Numbered from the stretch's first letter, positions 1 through 8,730 are shown. The stretch: DNA of 39,654 nt from Chthoniobacterales bacterium (GCA_013694595.1 JACDCC010000197.1:1-39654); one strand, 5' to 3'. Program-made: numbers and translations. Notes: generated by a model not told the origin, from the sequence alone.

Positions 1-1491
1 GTTTGTCTCACCGTCGCGATCGCGTTCTGGCACTTCAACCGCGAGAACACAAAGACTCCCGAGCAGCCGACTGCGGCAGCTGGACTTCCCTCCGCTCCCG
101 AAAAAAGCATCGCCGTGCTGCCGTTTGCGAGCCTGAGCGAGGACAAGGCGAACGCGTATTTTGCGGACGGCATTCAGGACGAAATCCTGACGCGGCTCGC
201 GAAGATCGGTGAGCTGAAGGTGATCTCGCGCACCTCGACGCAGCAGTATCAAAGCAAGCCGGGCAACCTGGCCGAGATCGCGAAGCAGCTCGGCGTTGCG
301 CACATTCTGGAAGGAAGCGTGCAGAAAGCCGGCGACAGCGTGCGCGTGAACGTGCAGTTGATCAAAGCGGACACGGACACACATCTCTGGGCGGAGACCT
401 ACGACCGCAGGCTAAGAGACATTTTCGAGGTCGAGAGCGAGATCGCGAAGGCGATCGCCGATAATCTGCAGGCAAAGATCACCGGCTCCGAGCAAAAGGC
501 GATTGCCGCGCGACCGACTGAGAACACCGAAGCGCATGAGCTTTACCTGAAGGGCCGCTACTTCTGGGGGAAGCGTACGGGCGACGGCTTTAGAAAGGCG
601 CTCGATTACTTCCACCAGGCCCTCAACCAAGATCCGAACTACGCACTGGCCTATGCAGGCATAGCCGATTGCTACGTGCTTCTGATAGCATGGACGCCCG
701 CCTCGCCGGTGGAATATCTGCCGAAAGCAAGAGCAGCCGCGAACAAAGCTTTGGAGATTGATAACAGCTTGGGCGAGGCGCATGCGTCGCTTGGGGAGGT
801 GATGATTGGTGAGCTAAACCCGCGCGATGCCAGACGCGAGTTTGAACGCGCGATCGAATTGAACCCCAACTATGCGACTGCTCATCACTGGCTCGGAATT
901 GATGCTCTCGCGCCGCTGGGGGAACACGATCATGCTATCGCCGAGCTGAAACGCGCGGTCGAACTCGATCCGTTTTCTCTCATCATTAACGCCGGTTTGG
1001 GTTACGGCTATATCCTGGCGCGGCGGTACCCTGAGGCGGTCGCACAGCTCCGTAAAACCGTGGAGTTGGACCCGGCATTTCCTTACGCTCACAGCCTGCT
1101 GGGCGAAGCGCTCGTCCTCAGCGGTCAGCTCGATCAGGCGATCGGGGAGTACGAGAAATCGTATAACATTAGCCACGAGCATCACCCATTATTGAGGGCC
1201 GCGCATGCTTACGCCTTGAAAGGCGACCGTAAAAAAGCCTTGCAACTGTTTAACCAGGCGAAAGAGCTCGGCAAGCCCATGGTCTGGGCCTTTGGTTGTG
1301 CCCTGGTCTCTATTGGGCTCGGCGATAAGGAGGAGGCGATCAATTGGCTCGAGCAAAGTTATCGGCAGAAAGAAAGCGTCGACATACTTCTTATCAAAGT
1401 TCATCCATTCCTCGATCCGCTGCGCGGCGATCCTCGGTTTGAGAAGCTCGCCGATAAAGTCATCGAACCGCGGCAGAATACACGGCCATGA
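1..1491 (+). CDS. TolB-like/TPR regulatory protein, 5'-truncated by window edge
   Basis: The frame is open from base 1 without a start, so the gene begins outside the window; the GTG that opens the ORF-track entry at 115 lies inside a conserved motif (KSIAVLPF) and is not the start. The first visible residues (VCLTVAIAFWHF) look like a membrane segment. A TolB-like/FlgO-like domain follows (YFADGIQDEILTRL...ILEGSVQKAG...LWAETYDRRL), then roughly seven or eight TPR-like repeats to the C-terminus (for example NPNYATAHHWLG, LDPAFPYAHSLLG). In Verrucomicrobiota this architecture usually carries an N-terminal class III nucleotide cyclase domain or a winged helix. A cyclase start of that kind is visible just downstream at 1604, so the missing N-terminus is probably a cyclase domain (inference). 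The likely role is a membrane-anchored signalling or scaffolding protein; the ligand is unknown. Confidence 0.8.
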   Translation, partial: VCLTVAIAFWHFNRENTKTPEQPTAAAGLPSAPEKSIAVLPFASLSEDKANAYFADGIQDEILTRLAKIGELKVISRTSTQQYQSKPGNLAEIAKQLGVAHILEGSVQKAGDSVRVNVQLIKADTDTHLWAETYDRRLRDIFEVESEIAKAIADNLQAKITGSEQKAIAARPTENTEAHELYLKGRYFWGKRTGDGFRKALDYFHQALNQDPNYALAYAGIADCYVLLIAWTPASPVEYLPKARAAANKALEIDNSLGEAHASLGEVMIGELNPRDARREFERAIELNPNYATAHHWLGIDALAPLGEHDHAIAELKRAVELDPFSLIINAGLGYGYILARRYPEAVAQLRKTVELDPAFPYAHSLLGEALVLSGQLDQAIGEYEKSYNISHEHHPLLRAAHAYALKGDRKKALQLFNQAKELGKPMVWAFGCALVSIGLGDKEEAINWLEQSYRQKESVDILLIKVHPFLDPLRGDPRFEKLADKVIEPRQNTRP

Positions 1492-1607
1492 ACTCGCGCA
1501 ATTTCTTCGCCGAAGTCGGCGCGACCATCGGACAGATGAGGCGGAACTCGCCGCGTAGTGATCGAGAAGAGTCTCGCGGTTCTGCCGTGATGCAGATAGA
1601 ACCATGA
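1488..1607 (+). pseudogene. Short remnant of a second TolB-like/TPR paralogue
   Basis: A 39-residue frame starts at an ATG overlapping the previous stop (ATGA) and itself ends in an ATGA overlap with the next ATG at 1604. It opens MNSRNFFAEV, resembling the NFFAEL-type N-terminus of TolB-like/TPR proteins. In another frame, bases 1558-1587 read VIEKSLAVLP, the hallmark that begins the TolB-like domain, followed by TGA. Two family motifs in different frames within 100 bases suggest a decayed, internally deleted paralogue rather than a working small gene. A genuine short coupled peptide is possible but less likely. Confidence 0.45.
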
Positions 1608-1720
1608 GCCAACGAATGGCTGCCGCGCCCAAGACTGATCTGCACCTGGAGATCGCGCACGTTTTGTTCATCGACATCGTCGGTTACTCAAAGCTCCTGG
1701 TCGACGAGCAGTACGAGCTG
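1604..1720 (+). pseudogene. N-terminal fragment of a class III cyclase/TPR gene
   Basis: The frame starts MSQRMAAAPKTDLHLEIAHV and continues LFIDIVGYSKLLVDEQ, the first conserved block of the class III adenylate/guanylate cyclase domain; the FIDIVGYS segment carries the first metal-binding aspartate. Family similarity stops at about base 1718 and the sequence becomes PurN in another frame; the out-of-frame tail stops at 1795. The remaining cyclase, TolB-like and TPR parts are absent, so no function is expected. The fragment shows which domain probably heads the gene at base 1. Confidence 0.7.
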
Positions 1721-1895
1721 CACCGTCCATTACGTCGATGCCGGCGTGGACAGCGGCGAGATCATCGCGCAGCGCGAAGTGCCGATTTTGCCTAACGACA
1801 CTCCTGAAACTCTCCACGCCCGCATCCAGGTGACTGAGCGCGAGCTGTATCCGGAAGTAATCCGCCGACTTAGCCTAACGACTGATAGGAACTAA
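1719..1895 (+). pseudogene. purN: C-terminal fragment of phosphoribosylglycinamide formyltransferase
   Basis: Reading from TGC at 1719 gives CTVHYVDAGVDSGEIIAQ, then EVPILPNDTPETLHARI and VTERELYPEVIRRL, ending at TAA. This is the conserved C-terminal third of GAR transformylase, the third step of purine synthesis, which moves a formyl group from 10-formyl-THF to GAR; the VD.G.D.G.II.Q block belongs to the folate-binding half. The catalytic N-terminal two thirds are missing, so the product cannot be active. It converges on gpsA with overlapping stop codons. It is too short for the ORF track. Either a deletion fused it to the cyclase fragment or the assembly is chimeric here. Confidence 0.8.
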
Positions 1896-2890
1896 GTGCG
1901 CTCGGCCTTTTGATCGCGCCCGAGCAGCTCCTGTAGCGCCTGCGCCGGGCCTTTGCCCTCGTAGACCACTGAGTAAACCTGATCGATGATCGGCGTTTCG
2001 ATGTTCAGCCGCCGCGCGCACTCGAAGGCGCTTTTCGCGGTCGGGACACCTTCTGCGACGGAGTGGCTTCGCGCCGCGATTTGCTCAAGCGTGCGTCCAC
2101 GCCCCAGCTGCTCGCCGACGCGGCGGTTCCGACTGTGCTGGCTGAAGCAGGTCGCGATCAAATCGCCTGCGCCGCTCAGACCATAGAACGTTCTCGGGTT
2201 TCCACCCATCGCGGTTCCGAGGCGCAGCATCTCGGCGAGCGACCGCGTCACCAGGGCTGCTTTGGAATTATCGCCCAAGCCGAATCCGTCACTGCACCCG
2301 GCAGCAAGCGCGAAGACGTTCTTCAGCGCGCCACCGAGCTCAATGCCGGTGGTTTCATCACTCGAGTAGATCCGGAACAGCGAGCTGCCGAGATGCTGCT
2401 GCAGCTCTTCTGCGCATTCGGTTTGCTCACAGCCCAGCACCGTCGCCGTCGGCCGGTCGCGCGAGACCTCCACCGCGAGGTTCGGCCCGGATAGAACCGC
2501 CAACGTATGTTCCGGCAGCACTTCGCCAAGAACCTGCGTCATGCGCAGGCCGGTTCCGTGTTCGATTCCTTTCGTGCAGCTGAGCAGCACCGCCTCTTTT
2601 GAGACGTGCGGACGAAGCTGCTCTGCAATCGAACGCAGCGCAGTCGACGGCGTCACGAACACGATCAGCTCCGCCCCCGCGCAATCGCTGATGTCGCTGG
2701 TGACGTCGATCGCTTCCGGCAGGGTGACACCTGGCAGGTAGTCCGCGTTTTCGCGGGTGGCGCGAAGCTGCTCCGTCCGCTCGAGGTTGTGACCCCACAG
2801 CAGGATATCATTCCCTTGCTTTGCCCACAGCACGGCGAGGGCGGTGCCCCAGCTGCCGGCGCCAAGAATGGCTGTGCGCTTGAACATCAT
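1892..2890 (-). CDS. gpsA: NAD(P)-dependent glycerol-3-phosphate dehydrogenase
   Basis: Reduces dihydroxyacetone phosphate to sn-glycerol-3-phosphate in the cytoplasm, supplying the phospholipid backbone. The Rossmann motif GAGSWGTALA lies near the N-terminus. Conserved family blocks follow: GHNLERTEQLRATRENADYL, SCTKGIEHGTGLRM, LSGPNLAVEV and the substrate-side ELGGALKNVFALAAG with its lysine, then GLSGAGDLIATC. The ORF track extends to 3019, but the start is placed at the ATG that overlaps the plsY stop (ATGA), giving 332 residues, usual for the family; the next ATG at 2887 is the alternative. It is the last gene of the operon. The product feeds the preceding gene plsY, so the order matches the pathway. 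Confidence 0.95.
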   Translation of the reverse strand: MMFKRTAILGAGSWGTALAVLWAKQGNDILLWGHNLERTEQLRATRENADYLPGVTLPEAIDVTSDISDCAGAELIVFVTPSTALRSIAEQLRPHVSKEAVLLSCTKGIEHGTGLRMTQVLGEVLPEHTLAVLSGPNLAVEVSRDRPTATVLGCEQTECAEELQQHLGSSLFRIYSSDETTGIELGGALKNVFALAAGCSDGFGLGDNSKAALVTRSLAEMLRLGTAMGGNPRTFYGLSGAGDLIATCFSQHSRNRRVGEQLGRGRTLEQIAARSHSVAEGVPTAKSAFECARRLNIETPIIDQVYSVVYEGKGPAQALQELLGRDQKAERT

Positions 2891-3516
2891 TTCCGCGCGA
2901 ACCGTGGTTCCGTTCCCTTCAGAAGGCGACAAATATTGGAGCGATGGCGCCACACGACCAGGAGTGTCATAGCCAGGGAAAAGTAGAACAGCACCATCCC
3001 TTCCGTCCTGTTCATCCACACCAGGACCGCCACCGCAATCGGGAGAGCGCTGGCAGCCATAATTGATGCAAGTGACACGTAGCGAGTGATTTCAAACACA
3101 ATCACCCACACAATAAAAATGGCGAAAGCAGCTATCGGCACCACGCCGAACAGCGCGCCGGCCGAGGTGGCGACGCCTTTCCCGCCCTTAAAGCGCAGCC
3201 AAACCGGGAACGAGTGGCCCGCGACGCAAATGGCCGCTGCCAGGATCGCGTAGAACTCTGTGTAGCTGGCGGTCTCCGGCACGCGGCTGGCGATAAACAG
3301 CGCCAGCCGCACAGCGAAAAAGCCTTTGAACGCGTCGGCGAAAAACACGCCGTAGCCCCACTTCTTGCCCAAGACCCGCAGCACGTTCGTGGCGCCAATG
3401 TTGCCGCTGCCGTGCTTGCGGATGTCGATTCCAGCGAGACGGCCGGCAAGATAACCGAACGGAATCGAGCCGATCAGGTAGCTCAGCACAGCTATAAACA
3501 ACAGCGCGAATAACAT
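2887..3516 (-). CDS. plsY: Glycerol-3-phosphate acyltransferase PlsY
   Basis: Integral membrane enzyme that acylates glycerol-3-phosphate from acyl-phosphate, giving lysophosphatidate. The three PlsY motifs are visible: [10 protein letters not shown] with [12 protein letters not shown] near residues 17-48, [18 protein letters not shown] near 105, and a third near residues 150-160. About five hydrophobic segments are seen. At 209 residues it is normal length. It starts 5 bases after the mnmG stop and its stop overlaps the gpsA start, indicating translational coupling with the enzyme that makes its substrate. No strong Shine-Dalgarno precedes the ATG. Confidence 0.95.
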   Translation of the reverse strand: MLFALLFIAVLSYLIGSIPFGYLAGRLAGIDIRKHGSGNIGATNVLRVLGKKWGYGVFFADAFKGFFAVRLALFIASRVPETASYTEFYAILAAAICVAGHSFPVWLRFKGGKGVATSAGALFGVVPIAAFAIFIVWVIVFEITRYVSLASIMAASALPIAVAVLVWMNRTEGMVLFYFSLAMTLLVVWRHRSNICRLLKGTEPRFARK

Positions 3517-3521
3517 ACGTG

Positions 3522-5426
3522 TTAACGTGGACGCTGCGGTGTAGCAGAAAATGGATCGGCGATCTGCGGCTCGCCTCCGGACCCGTTTCGCCTTAGCCAG
3601 ACGTGGAGAATAGCGATGTCTGCCGGCGTGACGCCGCTAATTCGCGACGCCTGGCCGAGGCTCACCGGGCGCACGGCCGTCAGCTTCTGCCGCGTCTCTG
3701 GCCGAAGGCTGGGTATGTGTGTGAAATCGATACCGTCAGGGATACGCTGCGCCTCGCGTCCAGAGATCTGCTTGTTCTGTTGCAGCTGCCGCCGGACGTA
3801 CCCTTCGTATTTCAGTTCTGTTTCCAACAGCTCCCACAGCTCAGGTGAAGCTTTCTCGCGCGTCCCGGCAGGTAAGGAGTCGAGCCGAAACTCGGGACGT
3901 TTAATTAAGAGTTGCACCGGCGTGCCGCCGATGTGCGTGGCAGCGGCCGTCGCGCGGAGTGCATCTAACGCACGGCGCTTCTGCTCGAACGCCGTCCATC
4001 GCTCGTCTCCCACCAACCCAGATTCCCGCCCACGCGGCGTGAGCCGCTGATCGGCGTTGTCCTGCCGGAGCGTCAAACGGTCCTCGGCACGACTCGTAAA
4101 CATCCGGTACGGCTCCTCGGTCCCTTTCGTCACGAGGTCGTCGATCATCACTCCGATGTAAGCCTCAGCGCGTGAGAGTGTGAACTCCGGCCTGTCTTGC
4201 ACCTTCAGCGCCGCGTTCGCACCGGCGATCAGGCCTTGGGCGGCCGCTTCTTCGTAACCGGAAGTGCCGTTAACCTGGCCCGCGAAGTAGAGGCCGGCGA
4301 CGCGCTCCGTTTCGAGCGTGTGAACCAGCTGCGTCGGCGGGAAGTAGTCGTACTCGACGGCGTAGCCGGGCCGCATGATTTCCGCTGCTTCCAAGCCCGG
4401 GATCGTCCGCAGGAAGTCCAGCTGCACCTCGTACGGAAGGCTGGTGGAGATGCCGTTGACGTAAAACTCGTCGGTGTGTAGCCCCTCGGGCTCAAGGAAG
4501 AGCTGATGCGCGGTCTTGTCGGCGAACTTCACGACCTTGTCCTCAATTGAGGGGCAGTATCGCGGTCCTGTTCCCTGGATGCGGCCGGAGTACAGGGGCG
4601 ATCGATGAAGGTTATGGCGGATTACCTCGTGAGTCGCTGGAGTCGTGTGCGTGATCCAGCAGGGCACTTGTTCCACGTAGAACTTCGCGCCGTTCAATGA
4701 GAAAATTTCGCTCTCCGTCTGTTGCTCCTCTGGCGGGAGGAAGCTGAATCGGGGCGACGGATCGTCCCCATGCTGGATTTGGCAGCGTCCGAAATCGATC
4801 GAACGTCTGCTGATCCGGCACGGCGTCCCGGTCTTGAAGCGCCCTACCTCGAAGCCGAGCTCGCGCAGGCTCCCGCTAAGACCTGATGCCGTTTCCGCCA
4901 TACGGCCGCCAGGTTTCGAAGTCTCGCCAACGTGCAGTAAACCACGAAGGAAAGTGCCCGATGTGATCACGACGGTTCGCGCCCCGATCGTCAGGCCGAT
5001 ATCGGTCTCGACACCAACGACACGCCCGCCTTCTGTGAGCACCTGCTGAACAGTGGCCTGCTTGACATCCAATCCCGCCGTTCGCTCTATCTCCGCTTTT
5101 GCGCGAAACTGATATGCCTTTTTATCGCATTGTGCACGAGGCGCGCGGACGCTAGGGCCTTTCGTGCGGTTGAGCATCCTAAATTGGATCCCGGTTGCGT
5201 CGGTATTCTGGCCCATGAACCCGCCAAGCGCGTCGATCTCCCGGACAATATGTCCCTTTGCCAACCCGCCAATGGCGGGATTGCACGACATCTGTCCGAT
5301 CGTGTCGAGGTTCTGCGTCAACAAGAGGGTCGAGCACCCGAGTCTCGCCGCGACCATGGCAGCTTCTATCCCCGCGTGGCCACTGCCCACCACCACCACG
5401 TCATAAGTTTTGGCCAGCGCGTACAT
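3522..5426 (-). CDS. mnmG: tRNA U34 carboxymethylaminomethyl modification enzyme MnmG (GidA)
   Basis: FAD-dependent subunit that works with MnmE to place carboxymethylaminomethyl (cmnm5/nm5) groups on wobble uridine 34, using methylene-THF. The FAD motif [13 protein letters not shown] starts near residue 11. [20 protein letters not shown] holds the first conserved cysteine, GTPCRI the second; [13 protein letters not shown] and [12 protein letters not shown] are family signatures. The 634 residues match the usual length plus a short tail. The start ATG at 5426 sits at the edge of a parS-like palindrome. In many bacteria mnmG is near the replication origin. mnmE is not in the window. Confidence 0.97.
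   Translation of the reverse strand: MYALAKTYDVVVVGSGHAGIEAAMVAARLGCSTLLLTQNLDTIGQMSCNPAIGGLAKGHIVREIDALGGFMGQNTDATGIQFRMLNRTKGPSVRAPRAQCDKKAYQFRAKAEIERTAGLDVKQATVQQVLTEGGRVVGVETDIGLTIGARTVVITSGTFLRGLLHVGETSKPGGRMAETASGLSGSLRELGFEVGRFKTGTPCRISRRSIDFGRCQIQHGDDPSPRFSFLPPEEQQTESEIFSLNGAKFYVEQVPCWITHTTPATHEVIRHNLHRSPLYSGRIQGTGPRYCPSIEDKVVKFADKTAHQLFLEPEGLHTDEFYVNGISTSLPYEVQLDFLRTIPGLEAAEIMRPGYAVEYDYFPPTQLVHTLETERVAGLYFAGQVNGTSGYEEAAAQGLIAGANAALKVQDRPEFTLSRAEAYIGVMIDDLVTKGTEEPYRMFTSRAEDRLTLRQDNADQRLTPRGRESGLVGDERWTAFEQKRRALDALRATAAATHIGGTPVQLLIKRPEFRLDSLPAGTREKASPELWELLETELKYEGYVRRQLQQNKQISGREAQRIPDGIDFTHIPSLRPETRQKLTAVRPVSLGQASRISGVTPADIAILHVWLRRNGSGGEPQIADPFSATPQRPR
4669..4684. promoter_or_regulatory. 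Degenerate second parS-like site inside mnmG
   Basis: TGTTCCACGTAGAACT differs from the 5426 site at one base and keeps most of the dyad. It encodes conserved MnmG residues (FYVEQ), so it may be a by-product of the protein sequence. Weak alone; noted because clustered parS sites are typical. Confidence 0.25.
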
Positions 5427-5441
5427 GTTCCACGTGGAACT
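5426..5441. promoter_or_regulatory. parS-like centromere site
   Basis: The 16-mer TGTTCCACGTGGAACT is a near-perfect palindrome (GTTCCACGTGGAAC) that matches the well-known ParB-binding parS sequence, including the Pseudomonas form TGTTCCACGTGGAAC. It fills the 13-base gap between the cdd stop and the mnmG ATG and overlaps both ends. ParB nucleates there for origin segregation. Sequence match is clear; function is inferred, because parA and parB are not in the window. Confidence 0.65.
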
Positions 5442-5829
5442 ATCCGAGAATCCCTTGTTTGGCAGTCGGCAGAAGATGATCCAAGCGGAACTCTGCCGTC
5501 GCTCCGGATATATTTGAGCTTACGATACGTAGCTCGGGCGCGAACTCCGCGAGCACCTGCCGACACGCGCCACAAGGAACGACAGGCTGCGCAGAATCCG
5601 ACACAAGAGCCAATAGCTCAAAGTCGTGTGCGCCGGCTGAGACCGCCGCGCCTGTCGCCACCCGCTCCGCGCAGATTGTCAGGCTGTAGGAGATGTTCTC
5701 GACATTCGTACCGGCAAACACTCTGCCGTCGCTCGTCAAAAGCGCTGCTCCAACCGCGAAATGAGAGTACGGCGCGTAAGCATGGTTGCGCACCTCCCTG
5801 GCAACTTCCAAGAGTTCCGCCTGAGTCAT
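5440..5829 (-). CDS. cdd: Cytidine deaminase
   Basis: Zinc enzyme of pyrimidine salvage that deaminates cytidine or deoxycytidine to uridine or deoxyuridine. The active site is complete: TICAERVA gives zinc ligand C53 and catalytic E55, and PCGACRQV gives C86 and C89. [10 protein letters not shown] is the substrate-binding block. At 129 residues it is the short homotetrameric class. Its ATG overlaps the stop of the upstream VTT gene (ATGA), so translation is probably coupled. The parS-like site lies across its stop codon. Confidence 0.95.
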   Translation of the reverse strand: MTQAELLEVAREVRNHAYAPYSHFAVGAALLTSDGRVFAGTNVENISYSLTICAERVATGAAVSAGAHDFELLALVSDSAQPVVPCGACRQVLAEFAPELRIVSSNISGATAEFRLDHLLPTAKQGILG

Positions 5830-6611
5830 AACCAGCTGTCCGCGTGCATTTTCCTGTCGCTCTCAGCTGTTTGTATAAACGTCTCCTGTTCTGTTACTTC
5901 TGCGCGCGCGGCGTCCTCTGCCTCCTGCAGCAGGCGGAGGGCAATCCGCCCCAACAGCACCAGCACAAGGACCGACGTGGCGAGGCCGCCGCCCCAGATC
6001 AAATACTCGATGAACCGCGGGTGACTCTTGCCCCGCACCAAGTTCAGCCCCAGCTGGCCGAGCGTCCCGAGGTAGGCATAAAGAAACAGTCCCGGCGCCT
6101 GCCCGATCGCCACCCAAAGCATGCAGGTCCTGAAACGGATCGTCGTCAGGCCATAAAGATAATTCATCAGGCTCGTCGGGAACAGCGGATGCAGCTGGCT
6201 CAGTAGGATGATCTTCCAGCCTTCGCGTTCCACCGCCGGCTCCAGCGCCTCCAGCGTCGCGTTTTTCATCAACCGCCTGCGCAGCCACTTTCGCCCGATC
6301 CAGCGGCTGAGGAAAAATGAGATCGCCGCGCCGCCGACGTTGCCCACCAGAATGATGAGGAATCCCCACCAAAGGCCGAAGAAAAATCCGCCACCCAGGC
6401 TCAAAAAGCCACCTGGGAGCAGCAACACATTGCAACACGCGTAGAGCAGCGGGTAACAGATCGCGCTCCACGCGCCCCAGCCCATCACCCGTTCCTGCAC
6501 CTGCGCCAGGATGTCGGCGAGCGGGAAAAACCGCGACAAGACAAAGATGCCTAACGAGACGATTAGCAGGCCCGTAACCTGAATGATGACTGCGCGACGG
6601 ACCTGGACCAC
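5826..6611 (-). CDS. VTT-domain (TVP38/TMEM64, DedA-like) membrane protein
   Basis: 261 residues with a hydrophobic N-terminal helix (VTGLLIVSLGIFVLSRF), then a VTT/SNARE-associated domain core: LPGGFLSLGGGFFFGLWWG, GNVGGAAISFFLSRWIGR, and the second half LHPLFPTSLMNYLYGLT with FRTCMLWVAIGQAPGLFLYAYLG. A further helix follows near residue 215, then a charged tail. The family includes lipid scramblase or transport proteins of the inner membrane; the substrate here is unknown. The start is GTG at 6611 with GAAGG eight bases upstream. It lies 18 bases after metF, and its stop overlaps the cdd start. Its place in an operon with plsY and gpsA fits a lipid-related role (inference). Confidence 0.85.
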   Translation of the reverse strand: MVQVRRAVIIQVTGLLIVSLGIFVLSRFFPLADILAQVQERVMGWGAWSAICYPLLYACCNVLLLPGGFLSLGGGFFFGLWWGFLIILVGNVGGAAISFFLSRWIGRKWLRRRLMKNATLEALEPAVEREGWKIILLSQLHPLFPTSLMNYLYGLTTIRFRTCMLWVAIGQAPGLFLYAYLGTLGQLGLNLVRGKSHPRFIEYLIWGGGLATSVLVLVLLGRIALRLLQEAEDAARAEVTEQETFIQTAESDRKMHADSWL

Positions 6612-6629
6612 GGCGTGACCTTCGTCACG

Positions 6630-8453
6630 TCACAGGCTGCGTGCAAACTGGGCCAGCTCCACCGTTGTCTCGTACTGTAGGAACGGCGTGATCAAATAAA
6701 CGCCGTTGAAATGCGCGAGCGCGCCTTCGGTGATTACCTTCGCGAGCTTCACGCCGCGCGCACGACCATCCGCGCCTTCCGCGCCGGCCATCTCCGCACG
6801 CACCGAGTCCGGCACCACGATTCCCGGCACCTCGTTGTGGAGGAACTCCGCCTGCCGCCCGCTCAAGAGGGGCCAGACGCCCATGAAGATCGGGATGTTC
6901 AGATGCGCGGTGCGACACTTCGTCTCCTCGATCAAGCCGAGGTCGAACACCGGCTGCGTCATCGCGTATTGCGCGCCGGCGGCGACTTTACGCTCCAGCC
7001 GGTTCACCTGCGAATCAAGGTTGCGCGCGTTCGGATTAAACGTGCAGCCAATCACAAATCCGGTCGTGCTCTTGATCGCTTTGCCGGCGTGGCTGAAGCC
7101 TTCGTTCAAACGCTTGATGATCGAGATCAGCTCCACCGAGTTGACGTCGTAAACGGACGCGGCGCCCGGATGATCGCCCACGCGCGCCGGGTCACCGGTC
7201 AGCGGCAGCACATGCCGCATCCCGAGCGCCGCCATCCCCAGCAACTCGCTCTGCAAGCCGAGCACATTGCGATCGCGGCAGCTCAGATGCAGGAGCGGCG
7301 TGATCCCGAACCGCTCCTTCAACATCGCCGCCATCGCAAGATTGCTCACGCGCAGGATGGCTAACGAGTTATCCGCTAGCGTGATCGCATCGCAGCCCGC
7401 CTTCACCAGCGCCTGCGCCCCGGTGAAGAACTTTTCCAGCGCCAGCGTCTTCGGCGGATCGAGCTCGCAAATGATCACGCGGTGGCCATTCGCCATCCGC
7501 TCGAGCAGGCTCTCTTCCGTTGCGCCTGCCGGCGTCGCGGTGCGTGCCGCAAGCGGCTCCACCGTCATCCGTACAGTTTTGCTGCGCACAGGTTGGAGGC
7601 CGGCAATCGCTTCGGCGATGGCTTTGATATGCGCGGGACCTGTCCCGCAGCAGCCACCGATCAGCCGCGCGCCTTGGGCCACCATCTCGCGCGCACTTTG
7701 CCCGAAGTAATCCGGCGCGGTGTGATAAATGAAACGCCCCTCGTGATACTTCGGGTAGCCGGCGTTCGCGTAGGCCGCGAGCAGATCATCAGCCGGTAGA
7801 CGCTCCAGCAGCTGCACCATCCCATGCGGGCCATTCATGCAATTCACGCCGAGGATCTTCGCGCCCGCGTCGCGCAATTTCCCAAACGCCTCGACCACAG
7901 GGATACCGGACGAAAGCCGCCCCTCGGGCGCGCAGGCAAAGGAACAAACTACGGGCGCAGCGCCGATCTCATTCTTCACCGCGAGCGCGAGCGCGAGCTC
8001 CTCATGGTCCATGAAGGTCTCGAAGAAAATCCACTCTGCGCCGCCATCGAGCAGCCCTGTGATCTGCTCACGGAAACATTGCGCACGATCGATCCCGCGC
8101 GCCGCCGCTTCATCAGCGCTGATCCCTAGTGGTCCGACGCTTCCGGCAACCACCACGTCCTTGCTTCTCGCGGCTTGCCGCGCGAGTTGCGCGGCGGCGC
8201 GGTTGATCTCGCCGACGCGGCTGTCAAAACCACAGCGCTCCATTCGCACTGCGTTCGCGCCGAAGGTGTTCGTCTCGATGACGCGCGCTCCGGCGGCGAT
8301 GTATTGCTCGTGGATCGCGCTAACGCGCTCCGGTGCGCTGACGCAGAGCTCCTCGAAGCAACGCTCCAAAGGCACACCACCCTCGATCAGCATGGTGCCC
8401 ATCGCACCGTCGCCACAAACGATGCGCGTCTGAAGTTCTTCCAGCAGATCCAC
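6630..8453 (-). CDS. Bifunctional homocysteine S-methyltransferase / 5,10-methylenetetrahydrofolate reductase
   Basis: A fusion of two methionine-cycle activities like Bacillus YitJ. Residues about 1-290 form a homocysteine methyltransferase domain: GDGAMGTMLIEGG at the N-terminus, zinc ligands in GVNCMNG (about residue 203) and GGCCGTGP (about 268). Residues about 315-607 form the MetF-type reductase (CELDPPKT, HLSCRDRN, LPLTGDP, GCTFNPNA, TQPVFD, IFMGVWPL), which makes 5-methyl-THF. One chain could thus reduce methylene-THF and methylate homocysteine, although the first domain lacks the cobalamin module of MetH, so its methyl donor is uncertain. The start is GTG at 8453 without a clear Shine-Dalgarno. 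It heads the minus-strand operon; mnmG downstream also uses methylene-THF. Confidence 0.92.
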   Translation of the reverse strand: MDLLEELQTRIVCGDGAMGTMLIEGGVPLERCFEELCVSAPERVSAIHEQYIAAGARVIETNTFGANAVRMERCGFDSRVGEINRAAAQLARQAARSKDVVVAGSVGPLGISADEAAARGIDRAQCFREQITGLLDGGAEWIFFETFMDHEELALALAVKNEIGAAPVVCSFACAPEGRLSSGIPVVEAFGKLRDAGAKILGVNCMNGPHGMVQLLERLPADDLLAAYANAGYPKYHEGRFIYHTAPDYFGQSAREMVAQGARLIGGCCGTGPAHIKAIAEAIAGLQPVRSKTVRMTVEPLAARTATPAGATEESLLERMANGHRVIICELDPPKTLALEKFFTGAQALVKAGCDAITLADNSLAILRVSNLAMAAMLKERFGITPLLHLSCRDRNVLGLQSELLGMAALGMRHVLPLTGDPARVGDHPGAASVYDVNSVELISIIKRLNEGFSHAGKAIKSTTGFVIGCTFNPNARNLDSQVNRLERKVAAGAQYAMTQPVFDLGLIEETKCRTAHLNIPIFMGVWPLLSGRQAEFLHNEVPGIVVPDSVRAEMAGAEGADGRARGVKLAKVITEGALAHFNGVYLITPFLQYETTVELAQFARSL

Positions 8454-8730
8454 TGCCGATGGGCTTAACGTCGCACTGCGGTCAGGTCAACGGACAACAA
8501 GGGGCGACATCTTCCCCGCCCTGCCGAGCGCGTGCGCACTATGCCATGAATTTTCTATAACAAACGAGCACATCCTTTGCTTCGGCTATGCCCGCAGCGG
8601 CGCTTGGCGGCGCGGGGGACCCGCATGCTTACGACCCCTTCCTCGCAACACCTTGGCAGCAATCGAGCCTGAAAAGGCACTTCGGTTGGCTCGACTTCTT
8701 CCGCACGCTTCTTCATGCTGTAGCTCGTCT
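8454..8730. other. Divergent intergenic region between metF fusion and secreted Asp-box gene
   Basis: 277 bases hold the promoters for two divergent genes. A short A/T-rich patch (ATGAATTTTCTATAAC) near 8547 is the likeliest promoter core. From about 8586 there is a G+C-rich stretch with several possible stems (GGCGCTTGGCGGCGC, CGGGGGACCCG, GAGCC...GGCTC), suggesting a structured 5' leader for the plus-strand gene. No known riboswitch consensus could be confirmed by eye. Confidence 0.4.

Noticed and set aside
8586-8730. c-di-AMP (ydaO) or cobalamin riboswitch upstream of the Asp-box gene
   Set aside because: Only a CGGGGGACCC-like string matches; the other conserved blocks of either consensus were not found.
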